Of a stretch of 64,000 bases of DNA, positions 53,953-61,606 are shown one piece after another. The notes beneath the pieces were generated by a model. The model saw only the letters and a list, made by a program, of their open reading frames with translations, was not told the DNA's origin and made no database searches. Numbering within the stretch: position 1 is the stretch's first letter; the number at the start of each line of letters is the position of its first letter. The DNA is from Corallium rubrum. Lineage: Eukaryota; Cnidaria; Anthozoa; Scleralcyonacea; Coralliidae. The DNA is taken from positions 3,840,001-3,904,000 of the forward strand of contig OZ036013.1 of NCBI GenBank assembly GCA_964035015.1, in the 5' to 3' direction. The translations under genes were made by a program, and so were the position numbers.

Positions 53953-54466
53953 TCCACTTCAGGAACATAGGACATCTGCAATCAATGTCCCAACCCAGCT
54001 CCCTATATACAGATCCGAACAACCGATCATCAAACATGTTCTTACTATATCCGTCACACATGTCACTGACGTCTGTGAGTAGTGTTAGTCCTCTGCGACT
54101 TGCCAACCTTATTATATAGTAGTTATACCTACTTACATTTTTTCCTATCAGGTTAAGTCTCATCAGAACTGACACAACCTTTATGAAATCAGCTGTCAAC
54201 ATTCTTTCATCAGAACTATTAACAACTCCTGCTATCCTTCTAGCAAACCACTTACTTCTCTTATGAACAGTCTTCCTCTTGCTCCATGACATTAGATCCA
54301 ACTCTGGTACAGGTACTGTGAAAGGCCCCTGTAGACCACATGACGTGCAGGTTGGGAAACCATGACAGTTTATACGTTGACCGCCACAGTCGCATGTGTA
54401 CATCTCATCGATTTTCCTGAATCTTCGCTCCACATAGTCTTCCCTTATACCCATATAATATAGCAT
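53942..54466 (-). CDS. zinc-ribbon protein, possible VLTF3-like late transcription factor
   Basis: 174 residues; the second ATG (54454, MGIREDYVERRF) is the likelier start because TTTAAAGATATAT lies only about 10 bp before the first. An N-terminal four-Cys ribbon CDCGGQRINCHGFPTCTSCG (residues about 24-43) is followed by a basic segment SKRKTVHKRSKWFARRI and helices including YNYYIIRLASRRG. In Polinton-like and giant viruses, a zinc ribbon followed by a basic R-x-x-W/H-F helix occurs in the VLTF3 family, which turns on late genes. The match is by pattern only; TFIIB-like ribbons are an alternative. Confidence 0.55.
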   Translation of the reverse strand: MLYYMGIREDYVERRFRKIDEMYTCDCGGQRINCHGFPTCTSCGLQGPFTVPVPELDLMSWSKRKTVHKRSKWFARRIAGVVNSSDERMLTADFIKVVSVLMRLNLIGKNVSRYNYYIIRLASRRGLTLLTDVSDMCDGYSKNMFDDRLFGSVYRELGWDIDCRCPMFLKWKDT

Positions 54467-54525
54467 AGGAATATATCTTTAAATAAGCCCTGCCCTATGT
54501 GCTATGAAACCCACAGAGACTCCTG

Positions 54526-54885
54526 CTATAGCAACAAACATTGCCTAGAAGGCTTATAGAAGTCTCCAAGTTTAGGTTCACCCCTGAAGGTCATACCATT
54601 TGAGGTGTATGTTCTCAGCTTATCCAAGGCCCTGTTAGTGGCATTTATGTCGGCGTTGGCATCACTTAACTCTGCTCTAAGTTGAGCCAACCTATCCTTA
54701 TGTCTTATCTCATTCTCGTAGAATGATTCCTTGGCTGCTGCCAACTTCTCCATGCTTAGGTTATGTCTCTTAATTTCCTTCTCATATCCAGTGTGGTTAA
54801 GCTTATTAAATAGGAAACCTGCCCCAGCAAAACTTAGTGCAGCGAATGTTGTCTGAAGAGCTCCACCTGCTAATGCTCCTGCCAT
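54526..54885 (-). CDS. 119-aa membrane/coiled-coil protein with C-terminal CaaX-like box
   Basis: An N-terminal glycine/alanine-rich hydrophobic segment (MAGALAGGALQTTFAALSFA then GAGFLF) is followed by an acidic/basic coiled coil (YEKEIKRHNLSMEKL to about residue 90) and a tail ending QCLLL. The last four residues, CLLL, fit a geranylgeranylation-type CaaX box. Small proteins of this build are seen in other cnidarian Polintons from memory; I take it for a virion or virus-factory membrane protein. It follows the 77-aa gene by 10 bp in the same direction. Confidence 0.7.
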   Translation of the reverse strand: MAGALAGGALQTTFAALSFAGAGFLFNKLNHTGYEKEIKRHNLSMEKLAAAKESFYENEIRHKDRLAQLRAELSDANADINATNRALDKLRTYTSNGMTFRGEPKLGDFYKPSRQCLLL

Positions 54886-54895
54886 ATAATGTTAA

Positions 54896-55129
54896 CTAGG
54901 TATTCTTGAAGGGGTCCTCAGGTATGTATTTCTTCTGCTGCAGGTATTTTACAGTTAGTGTTGATGCTGTGATACCAACTGCTAGCTTCACATATGACTT
55001 TACACTTTCAGCCGATGTTAGCGGCTCCCTAAACAGCTTCTTACTAGCCATGCTAAATAGTACAACTCCTACCGTAACTAGAACAGCGTCGAATCCTTCG
55101 TTCATAAGTTCCTTCCTCTGAGCCGACAT
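54896..55129 (-). CDS. 77-aa small membrane protein (hypothetical)
   Basis: Starts MSAQRKELMNEGFDAVLVTV. Two hydrophobic segments (AVLVTVGVVLFSMASKKLF and VKLAVGITASTLTVKYL) are separated by a polar loop, with a tail KKYIPEDPFKNT. The start context CTAGTAGTATG resembles other genes of the element. Probably a structural or assembly membrane protein; no named family. Confidence 0.65.
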   Translation of the reverse strand: MSAQRKELMNEGFDAVLVTVGVVLFSMASKKLFREPLTSAESVKSYVKLAVGITASTLTVKYLQQKKYIPEDPFKNT

Positions 55130-55147
55130 ACTACTAGTGATATTTAG

Positions 55148-55501
55148 TTACAATGTCTCCAGATTACTAGTCTCTGCAACTGGCTCAGCTGTGGATGTGA
55201 CAACAGCAGCGGCTACCACTTCCCTCCTATCACTCCTCCATGAAAAGTACAGTGACATGCCCGCCACCAGAAGTCCCGCTAGTCCTAACATATATCCATT
55301 AGAAGGTAATGACCATGAGGAATCTGGCTCCTCCATCTTTATCCTTTCCTTCATCTTCTTTTCCTTTGCTGCTTTGGATATTGCTGCCAGCCTCTTACCT
55401 GCCTCTACACGTTTCGGATCTTTAGTCTTGACATCAGTAGTGATCTTGGGGTCTTTGCTGTCAGACATCTTATAGGTTACTACAGGTTTGCTGTCAGACA
55501 T
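55148..55501 (-). CDS. 117-aa single-span membrane protein with repeated MSDSK start
   Basis: The N-terminus has two MSDSKPVVTYK/MSDSKDPK units, so two in-frame starts are possible (55501 and 55468). A lysine-rich segment KDPKRVEAGKRLAAISKAAK follows, then one hydrophobic helix (GYMLGLAGLLVAGMSLYF) and an alanine/valine-rich tail. The basic segment plus one helix suggests a virion protein linking membrane and DNA, which is inference. The repeat extends upstream into the end of the previous gene. Confidence 0.65.
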   Translation of the reverse strand: MSDSKPVVTYKMSDSKDPKITTDVKTKDPKRVEAGKRLAAISKAAKEKKMKERIKMEEPDSSWSLPSNGYMLGLAGLLVAGMSLYFSWRSDRREVVAAAVVTSTAEPVAETSNLETL

Positions 55502-55524
55502 CTTATAGATTACCTCAGGTTTAC

Positions 55525-56475
55525 TTACCGTCTTGCTGTCAGATACACTGCAGATACCGCTAAGATAACTGTGAGATACTTACCAGTAAATACTAGAACA
55601 TCTCCACCAGCCTCCTCAATATCTGACCATGGTATACTTACCTTAGCTGGGTTAAGCTTCTCCCACTTTCTCCTCTTCTTCCCAGCATGTATCACATCTG
55701 AGCCTCCTCTTGTTAGTCCAACTGCTAGCCCTGTGACTACCGCCGCTATGCTAAGACCAATACCCAATATCACACCAGCCTTCTTCACAGTCCTTCTAAA
55801 CATCTTTCTCTGCCACTCATCATATAGGTCCCTTATATCGCCTCTAATAATCTTAGTATCAGTATCTACAGACCTGTCAGCTGTCTCGAACTCACGATTA
55901 AAGTACCTAACTCTGTAGTCGGAAGCAGTACCTGGCTTTCTCTCAATACTTAGGATTTCTCCGTCAATAAGATAGTCTATGAAATCGGGATCAACACAAT
56001 CCCCAATATTCAGAATGTTTGTGAAAAGATCAGTAACATACTCATGGACCCGTCTTCTCATTACTGAATCCTCATTATTAAGCATTATGTTAACACTTTC
56101 GTCATAATCTACAGTATCTGGCTGATTATCAGTTCTGAAACCCCAGTCGTCCCATTCTAATTCACTAACATGACCGCTCTCATTATCATCAACCTTATTA
56201 TTATCTAACCTATCCATTTCAATATACTCATGTGCTGTGTTAGTGTCACGTCCAGCGATCCTGCTCGGTCTTCTCTTATCATATTCTTCATAGATGTTTA
56301 ATGGTGCTTCCTCAGCGACACGGATCTCATTACCAAAACGGCTCACCTCGTAATTAGGGCCTGCATTAGTTCCGCCGAAATCTGTTTCTTCAGTTTTAGG
56401 TTCATCATTGGGAACCTCATAGTCACCGTAAGCGCTATCTCTAGCATTCATTTTAATCTCCTCGAAGCCCGCCAT
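55525..56475 (-). CDS. 316-aa acidic protein with two C-terminal helices (hypothetical)
   Basis: Acidic N-terminal half (for example NDEPKTEETDFGG and SELEWDDWGF), a mixed middle domain (HEYVTDLFTNILNIGDCVDP ... YRVRYFNREFETAD) and two hydrophobic segments at about 233-256 (AGVILGIGLSIAAVVTGLAV) and 292-313 (LVFTGKYLTVILAVSAVYLT), separated by a basic GKKRRKWEK loop. It resembles the 508-aa plus-strand protein in build: acidic start, central domain, C-terminal membrane region. It overlaps the 128-aa gene by 28 nt. Likely virion membrane-associated; family unknown. Confidence 0.7.
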   Translation of the reverse strand: MAGFEEIKMNARDSAYGDYEVPNDEPKTEETDFGGTNAGPNYEVSRFGNEIRVAEEAPLNIYEEYDKRRPSRIAGRDTNTAHEYIEMDRLDNNKVDDNESGHVSELEWDDWGFRTDNQPDTVDYDESVNIMLNNEDSVMRRRVHEYVTDLFTNILNIGDCVDPDFIDYLIDGEILSIERKPGTASDYRVRYFNREFETADRSVDTDTKIIRGDIRDLYDEWQRKMFRRTVKKAGVILGIGLSIAAVVTGLAVGLTRGGSDVIHAGKKRRKWEKLNPAKVSIPWSDIEEAGGDVLVFTGKYLTVILAVSAVYLTARR

Positions 56476-56834
56476 AATACTCCGATGATTTCATATATAT
56501 ATGCATGACCTCTGTAGACCCTACTGTACCTGTCCTTTATTTTCCTCTCCAGCGGCATTGTGCTGTCATTTATTATATTGTCTACCATGGTCAGATTGCT
56601 AAACATTGTGGATCTGTCAAACTCAATACCTCTGAGATATCCTTTGATGGTGTTTAGTGACTTTGTATAGCTCTTGTATGCAACCTCACACTGACTTACT
56701 TTCTCCGCTATTCTCTTATTCTTGATATACCCATGCATAAGAAGTCCGACAGCACTTATAGATAATGTAGCGAATCCACCTAATGCGCTAAACGCCCCGC
56801 CAGCAACAGTCAGGAATATAGCAGACATGTTCAT
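56448..56834 (-). CDS. 128-aa membrane protein (hypothetical)
   Basis: Residues 1-33 form a long hydrophobic, glycine-rich segment (IFLTVAGGAFSALGGFATLS), followed by a soluble helical region and a basic end (WRASRRLK). The 3' end overlaps the start of the 316-aa gene, indicating compact co-expression. Confidence 0.65.
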   Translation of the reverse strand: MNMSAIFLTVAGGAFSALGGFATLSISAVGLLMHGYIKNKRIAEKVSQCEVAYKSYTKSLNTIKGYLRGIEFDRSTMFSNLTMVDNIINDSTMPLERKIKDRYSRVYRGHAYIYEIIGVLWRASRRLK

Positions 56835-56867
56835 GGTAAGATTGATCCTAGAGAGTCTCTTAAATTG

Positions 56868-56996
56868 TCACTGGTAGCAGGTAGCCATCATGTGGTAATG
56901 CTCGTAAAGTGATTTTAACATCTCAACCTCTCCCGGGCTCAGCTTATCAGATATATGGTTGAATCTTATTATACTCTTCTCTCTGTTAAGTGTCAT
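56868..56996 (-). CDS. 42-aa small protein (hypothetical)
   Basis: ATG at 56996, stop at 56868-56870, filling the gap between the fiber-like gene and the 128-aa gene. Sequence starts MTLNREKSIIRFNHISDKLS and continues with PGEVEMLKSLYEHYHMMATC, a helical, His-rich end. The exact fit between neighbours and the coding-like composition support it; no family recognised. Confidence 0.55.
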   Translation of the reverse strand: MTLNREKSIIRFNHISDKLSPGEVEMLKSLYEHYHMMATCYQ

Positions 56997-57010
56997 AAGC
57001 TAACCCCGAT

Positions 57011-57616
57011 TCAGACTGGCTCATAAAATGCTACAGTTAGGCAGCTCTCATTACCACTAGTCAGCCCAGTTATTGTTGGGTAGATGTAGCCGACAGATGG
57101 TTTATTACTGGCCTGCTGTGCTGAGATAGTGTCTTTCACATAAAAGTCGTGATTCACAGGTATAGACCAGTGACCGCTATAATGCCTGTCTGCGTTTCCT
57201 AAGGTAAGTGTACCAAGTAGCTCAGAACCTTGTGTTGCTCTGTAGGTAACATAGTACAGCCGGTACGTGACCTGCACTACGTTGTCAGGCACGACGCCAT
57301 CTGTGTCGAACGAGTGGCACAATATTCTTATCATAGTGTCCTTACTTACTGGGACCATTGGGTAGGTGTTACCGCCGAGCGCTTCCGGCGTTCCACCAAT
57401 TGCTGGATAGTACCAGGCCATTGTGGCGTTAAGTCTGTAATTTTCCTTCTTAGCGAATTTGTCTGCTGCGTACTTCTTACTTATCAGATGGTTGTCATCA
57501 GTGGCTGGTTCTCCCTGTGTTATCCTAAAATTTTTCATGTCAATGTCCCCTATTGCATGACCACCTAATGTGCTGCTGCTGTTGGTGTCACTGCCAAAAC
57601 CTAAATTCAAACTCAT
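57011..57616 (-). CDS. 201-aa fiber- or spike-like virion protein (putative)
   Basis: The N-terminus SLNLGFGSDTNSSSTLGGHA is followed by IGDIDMKNFRITQGEPATDD..LISKKYAADKF. This resembles the 'grouped by G-x-P-x-x-x-x-D-x-x-x-K-K-Y' segments of phage and virus tail or capsid fibers that join a shaft to the particle. The rest (70-201) is beta-rich without charged helices (VTYRLYYVTYRATQGSELLG). It starts 29 bp from the penton gene, divergently. Role as a vertex fiber is inference. Confidence 0.5.
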   Translation of the reverse strand: MSLNLGFGSDTNSSSTLGGHAIGDIDMKNFRITQGEPATDDNHLISKKYAADKFAKKENYRLNATMAWYYPAIGGTPEALGGNTYPMVPVSKDTMIRILCHSFDTDGVVPDNVVQVTYRLYYVTYRATQGSELLGTLTLGNADRHYSGHWSIPVNHDFYVKDTISAQQASNKPSVGYIYPTITGLTSGNESCLTVAFYEPV

Positions 57617-57645
57617 ACATTAGGGTATATAATCATACCATAATT
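57617..57645. promoter_or_regulatory. divergent late-type promoter between fiber-like and penton genes
   Basis: The 29-bp spacer includes GGGTATATAATCATACCATA: a TATA box usable from both strands. It separates the leftward and rightward gene blocks of the element. Confidence 0.55.
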
Positions 57646-58308
57646 ATGAGGAAGCTAACTGTGACCATAGAAGGATCACATAAGGTTATTAGACTTGAGG
57701 AGCCTATACTTACTGGGAAAAATCCCCATATTCTTCTGAAGAAGGCCTACATAATGTGGGAGTACTTTAATGTAACCAGCAGCAAGGGTAACTACTATGT
57801 TCATAATAAGAGGGTGAATAAATTCCTTGGGGATGGTTATTACACATTCCAGGATTTTAAGAAGATACTTGAGGGGAACAGCGGGGTTACATTAACACTT
57901 AGCAAACCAGAGGCTAAGTGTACTATGGTGACTGACAGTAGCACGACGCTAGTACTGCATAACAACTTAGCCTCTTTACTAGGATTCAGCACCCGTATAT
58001 TCCTACCAGGTAGTAGCACAAAGAGTGGGCTGATAAATGTGAATAATGGGCTGAGGTACCTGATTGCAATGTGTAATGTGATAAATACATCAATGAACCT
58101 GTATGATGGGAGGAAGAGTAATACCCTGGTAAGTCTCCCAGTCACTAGTGAGCAGCCGCTGTTCGGTTCGACACAGTCATTTGTTGACATTGAAACAGAG
58201 ATGGAAATTGGTAAAGGTGTTATAAACGAGTTGGAATTCCATGTGACAGATCAGAATGAAAACCCGATGAATGGTTTCGGGAGCATATTGCTGGAGCTGT
58301 ACATTTAG
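57646..58308 (+). CDS. penton-type minor capsid protein
   Basis: The start is set at 57646 (MRKLTVTIEGSHKVIRLEE) next to the TATA box; the longer frame from 57553 would run into the opposite gene. 220 residues with the pattern GDGYYTFQDFKKILEGN, VTLTLSKPEAKC, LASLLGFSTRIFLPG, VNNGLRYLIAMCNVINTS, TLVSLPVTSEQPLFGS and FHVTDQNENPMNGFGSILLE, as in Polinton minor capsid proteins (single jelly roll, pentons at capsid vertices). It precedes the integrase by 8 bp. Confidence 0.85.
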   Translation: MRKLTVTIEGSHKVIRLEEPILTGKNPHILLKKAYIMWEYFNVTSSKGNYYVHNKRVNKFLGDGYYTFQDFKKILEGNSGVTLTLSKPEAKCTMVTDSSTTLVLHNNLASLLGFSTRIFLPGSSTKSGLINVNNGLRYLIAMCNVINTSMNLYDGRKSNTLVSLPVTSEQPLFGSTQSFVDIETEMEIGKGVINELEFHVTDQNENPMNGFGSILLELYI

Positions 58309-58316
58309 TAGAGTAT

Positions 58317-59417
58317 ATGGACAACGACATAGAACTGGAACAGAGGCTGAGAGATATATACTATAATCCTGCAACTGGTTATCAGTCAGCTGAGAGACTT
58401 TACAGAAAGGCACTGGATGATGGCCTACCCGGTGTGAGTAGGAGTAAGGTCACTAAGTGGTTGAAATTGCAGGACACTTTTACACGGTATAGGAAAATAG
58501 TTAGAAAGCATAAGTTCAGACAGACTAGGGTTTACTACCTAGGTGAGCAGCTGCAAATGGATCTTGTTGATATGGGTAAGTATGGGAATAAGAATGGGGG
58601 ATACCGTTGGATACTGACAGCTGTTGAAATTCTAAGTAGATATGCCTTTGCCGTCCCCGTGTATAGGAAAGACACCGGAAGCATGACCAAGGCGGTAACG
58701 TTGTTGCTTAAGAAATTTAAGAAGCGTTTCGGAGCGGATCCGGAACTGGTGCAGTTTGACGATGGTAAGGAATTTTATAATGTTGGGGTGAGGTCCTTAC
58801 TGGAGGGAGCTGGTGCTAAGTACTTTAGCACCCTATCGGATAAGAAGGCTGCTATTGTGGAACGGTTTAACAGAACCTTAAAGACGGCTATGTGGAAGTA
58901 CTTCTACAGTAAGGGAACATATAAGTGGACTGACGTTCTAGACTCGCTGGTTAGCAATTACAATAACAGTAAGCATAGAACTATACTGATGAAACCGTCT
59001 AATGTGAATAAAAGTAATGAGGCTGAAGTTTGGAACACCTTATTTGGACATACCTTTGGAGAATACCCTCTAGCTAAATTTAAAGTTGGCGACACTGTTA
59101 GGATAAGTAAGTACAAAAGCACATTCACTAAGGGTTATGAGGCTAACTTCACGGAGGAACTATTCAAGGTGACTAAGGTAATTAGGGGCGATCCAAATGT
59201 TTATGAAATAGCGGACTTAGAGGGTGAGCCAATAATTGGGAAGTTTTATGAAGAGGAGCTAAGTGCTGTTGTTAAGAAGGATCATGTTTATAGGGTGGAG
59301 AAAATACTGAAGAGGAAAAAGAAGATGGCCCTGGTGAAGTGGCTCGGGTATGATAGCAAGCATAATAGCAACCTCGTACCCAGGGTTTTCTCTCTAGCGA
59401 GAGAAAGACCCTGGTAG
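58317..59417 (+). CDS. Polinton integrase, chromodomain interrupted by an insertion
   Basis: Retroviral-type integrase (rve) that would insert the element into host DNA. N-terminal helical zinc-binding-like region (1-75), catalytic core with D82 (QMDLVDM), D148 (FDDGKEF) and E182 (VERFNRTLK), an SH3-like region (FKVGDTVRISKYKSTFTKGY), and a C-terminal chromodomain beginning near 311 (VYRVEKILKRKKKMALVKWL then GYDSKHNS). At 59369 the frame enters a foreign insertion, which supplies an unrelated tail NLVPRVFSLARERPW and a stop at 59417. The missing end of the chromodomain frame lies on the far side at about 61563-61602. Only the C-terminal targeting domain is affected. Confidence 0.92.
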   Translation: MDNDIELEQRLRDIYYNPATGYQSAERLYRKALDDGLPGVSRSKVTKWLKLQDTFTRYRKIVRKHKFRQTRVYYLGEQLQMDLVDMGKYGNKNGGYRWILTAVEILSRYAFAVPVYRKDTGSMTKAVTLLLKKFKKRFGADPELVQFDDGKEFYNVGVRSLLEGAGAKYFSTLSDKKAAIVERFNRTLKTAMWKYFYSKGTYKWTDVLDSLVSNYNNSKHRTILMKPSNVNKSNEAEVWNTLFGHTFGEYPLAKFKVGDTVRISKYKSTFTKGYEANFTEELFKVTKVIRGDPNVYEIADLEGEPIIGKFYEEELSAVVKKDHVYRVEKILKRKKKMALVKWLGYDSKHNSNLVPRVFSLARERPW

Positions 59418-61553
59418 GAGCTGCTGACGCCACCACCCAGATTATGGGTGGTAACAATTTTTTTTTCTGAGAGGGGAGGCAAAGTATAATATTGTGTTCC
59501 GAGTCGGCTGGCGTCAGCGTTATAATTTTCCTGCTTTTATTATAAATATTATCACTCGCAATATTTCTCATTGAATGTAAAAACATATTATGTTATTTCT
59601 GAAAGCCAAGCCACTTTTACTAGAGTTAAAAGATGGAGCTTATACTTCCACTCCTCAACGGCATTTGAAAAAGATTTTGGTTTTCACTCGGGAAAACTTT
59701 TCTCAGTGCAGGAACAGGATAGGAAAGTTTCTTTTGTCTTATGAGCTTGCGTACGGAACTAATGATTTTAAGACAATAAAAACTTTTCTATCCGTTCCTG
59801 TCAGATGAAATATATCCTGAGTGGTAGCCAGCTTTTAATTTGTTAAATTATTGATGTTTTTATATGTTTTTGCGACCGATTTTGACAAAAGTAAAACCCA
59901 CTATCCTTTCCGACAATAATCGACAGAAACTCATCAAAATGAAAAACTCCTGAAACTCACAATATAAACTATCTGTTTATTAGTTAATTCATGTTTCCGG
60001 CTCTCCCCTTCTTGAATCGCAGATATCATTAAAATTATACAAAACAGCAGTTAGTTTTGCTGTGTAACTATATCTTGGCGTTTGAGGCTTAAGCATATTT
60101 GAATTTTGTAAGAAATGTTATTATAAACGAAGCGTACAAACACTTATTAAAACAGAACTGAAAAACTCTTCTGCATACTTCTTCGACAAAACTTAACTTC
60201 CTTATATAAACGAACTTGTGTTTTAACGATAATATAAAAGTAAACAATCTTGTGCTGTATACTCAACAGCCAACACTTTTTACCTGAGAATCTTGTTTCA
60301 CAGTAAACTTCAACAAGCTAGCCTAGAGATATTTTGAACAACCTTGCATGATACAACAAAAAAGTAAATAAAACCACAAGTCGTAGCCTAGTAATTATTT
60401 TAGACAATTCAATCAATTATTTCAGTCAGAAAATCTTTTCCGTTAGGCCAAGCATGCAAAAAATGGCAAATAACTTAAGTTTTTTGGTACCAAATGAAGA
60501 TCCCAGACTTCAAACTGTTTGATATCGACCTGCCACTGTAAAAAAAACAAAGTGCGAAAACTAACCTGCTTTTTAAATATTCCAAAGCGATAAATCGAAG
60601 ACAATGTTTTAGGCATGAAATCTCCAATATGAGTAATCTTCAATTGATGTCTCCATTTTTAAATAAGTAATTATTGACCAGTATTAAGTGTTTGCAATGA
60701 TAATCGACAACCAGGTAGAAACATGTCAGTTTTTAACAACTAGATTAGCCGGCACGTCCGAAGTGATAACAATTGCACACAAAGAACCCCCCCTCCCGTA
60801 TTAAATTTTTTGCTCGGTGCAACGTCAGCAAATCTTCAGCAGCACCTACCAGGGTCTTTCTCTCGCTAGAGAGAAAACCCTGGGTACGAGGCACAGGGAG
60901 CCCATCTTGGCAGAGCGTGGGTACCCTGTGGCACACTCGATCGTGGTGTGTTTAGGAAAATAATAAAGGGATGAAACACGAATTCTTCCTTGTTTTGAAC
61001 ATCGTTTTAAGCGGCTATAGGTATTAAAATTGTAAGACAATTGAGCGAAGTAGTTGTGATAATGATTCATTTATCAAAATATAATCAAAATGAGGCAAAA
61101 TCTCACCTTTTAGCCGTGATTTTGCAGCTAAATTACATATCGTATTTTCGAGAGATGTGTTCCGCAAGTAGCTAGGACACTACGTCATCGTTGACACTTC
61201 GGATAGCTACGAAATCCTACGATAAGCTTTTCGGATAAAGCGGGAAGTCTCAGGATTATTGATTTATTGCACATTCATCTGACTCTGAGTTTCAGTAGGT
61301 TTCAGTATTCCAACGGTGGCTCCCGACGATACGAGATGTCCTGGCTACTTGCGGAACACATTCCACGTTGAACGTTTGGTGTTTCATCCCATATATTTTT
61401 TCTCTCCCTCCCCCCTTTCCCCCGTTTTTCCCTCGCTTCCGGTAACCGTTTTCTTTTTTTTTTTAAATCCCCTGCCACAGTCCCCCGCGCGTCTTTCGAG
61501 TCCGCCACAGGTGCCCAAGTGCTGCCAAGATGGGCTCCCTGTGTACGAGGTTG
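59369..61553. mobile_element. 2.2-kb composite insertion with 9-bp target duplication
   Basis: It starts CAACCTCGTACCCAGGG and ends CCCTGTGTACGAGGTTG, with GCATAATAG at 59360-59368 and 61554-61562. Two units are joined. Unit A (59369 to about 60892) has inverted ends containing CCAGGGTTTTCTCTCTAGCG. Unit B (about 60893-61553) is a fold-back with ends CACAGGGAGCCCATCTTGGC and inner arms GTTCCGCAAGTAGCTAGGAC facing its inverse. At the junction B lacks its outermost bases. No transposase; the superfamily is not certain (9-bp duplication fits Mutator-like elements, 8 bp would fit hAT). The interior 59433-60825 shows nothing recognisable. Confidence 0.85.
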
Positions 61554-61606
61554 GCATAATAGCTGGGTACCTGAGAGCGATATCCGGAATATTGGTTAGT
61601 GTATAG

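Noticed and set aside
59369..59417. Integrase C-terminal tail NLVPRVFSLARERPW as a functional extension
   Set aside because: It is encoded by the inserted element, inside its inverted terminus and after the target duplication.
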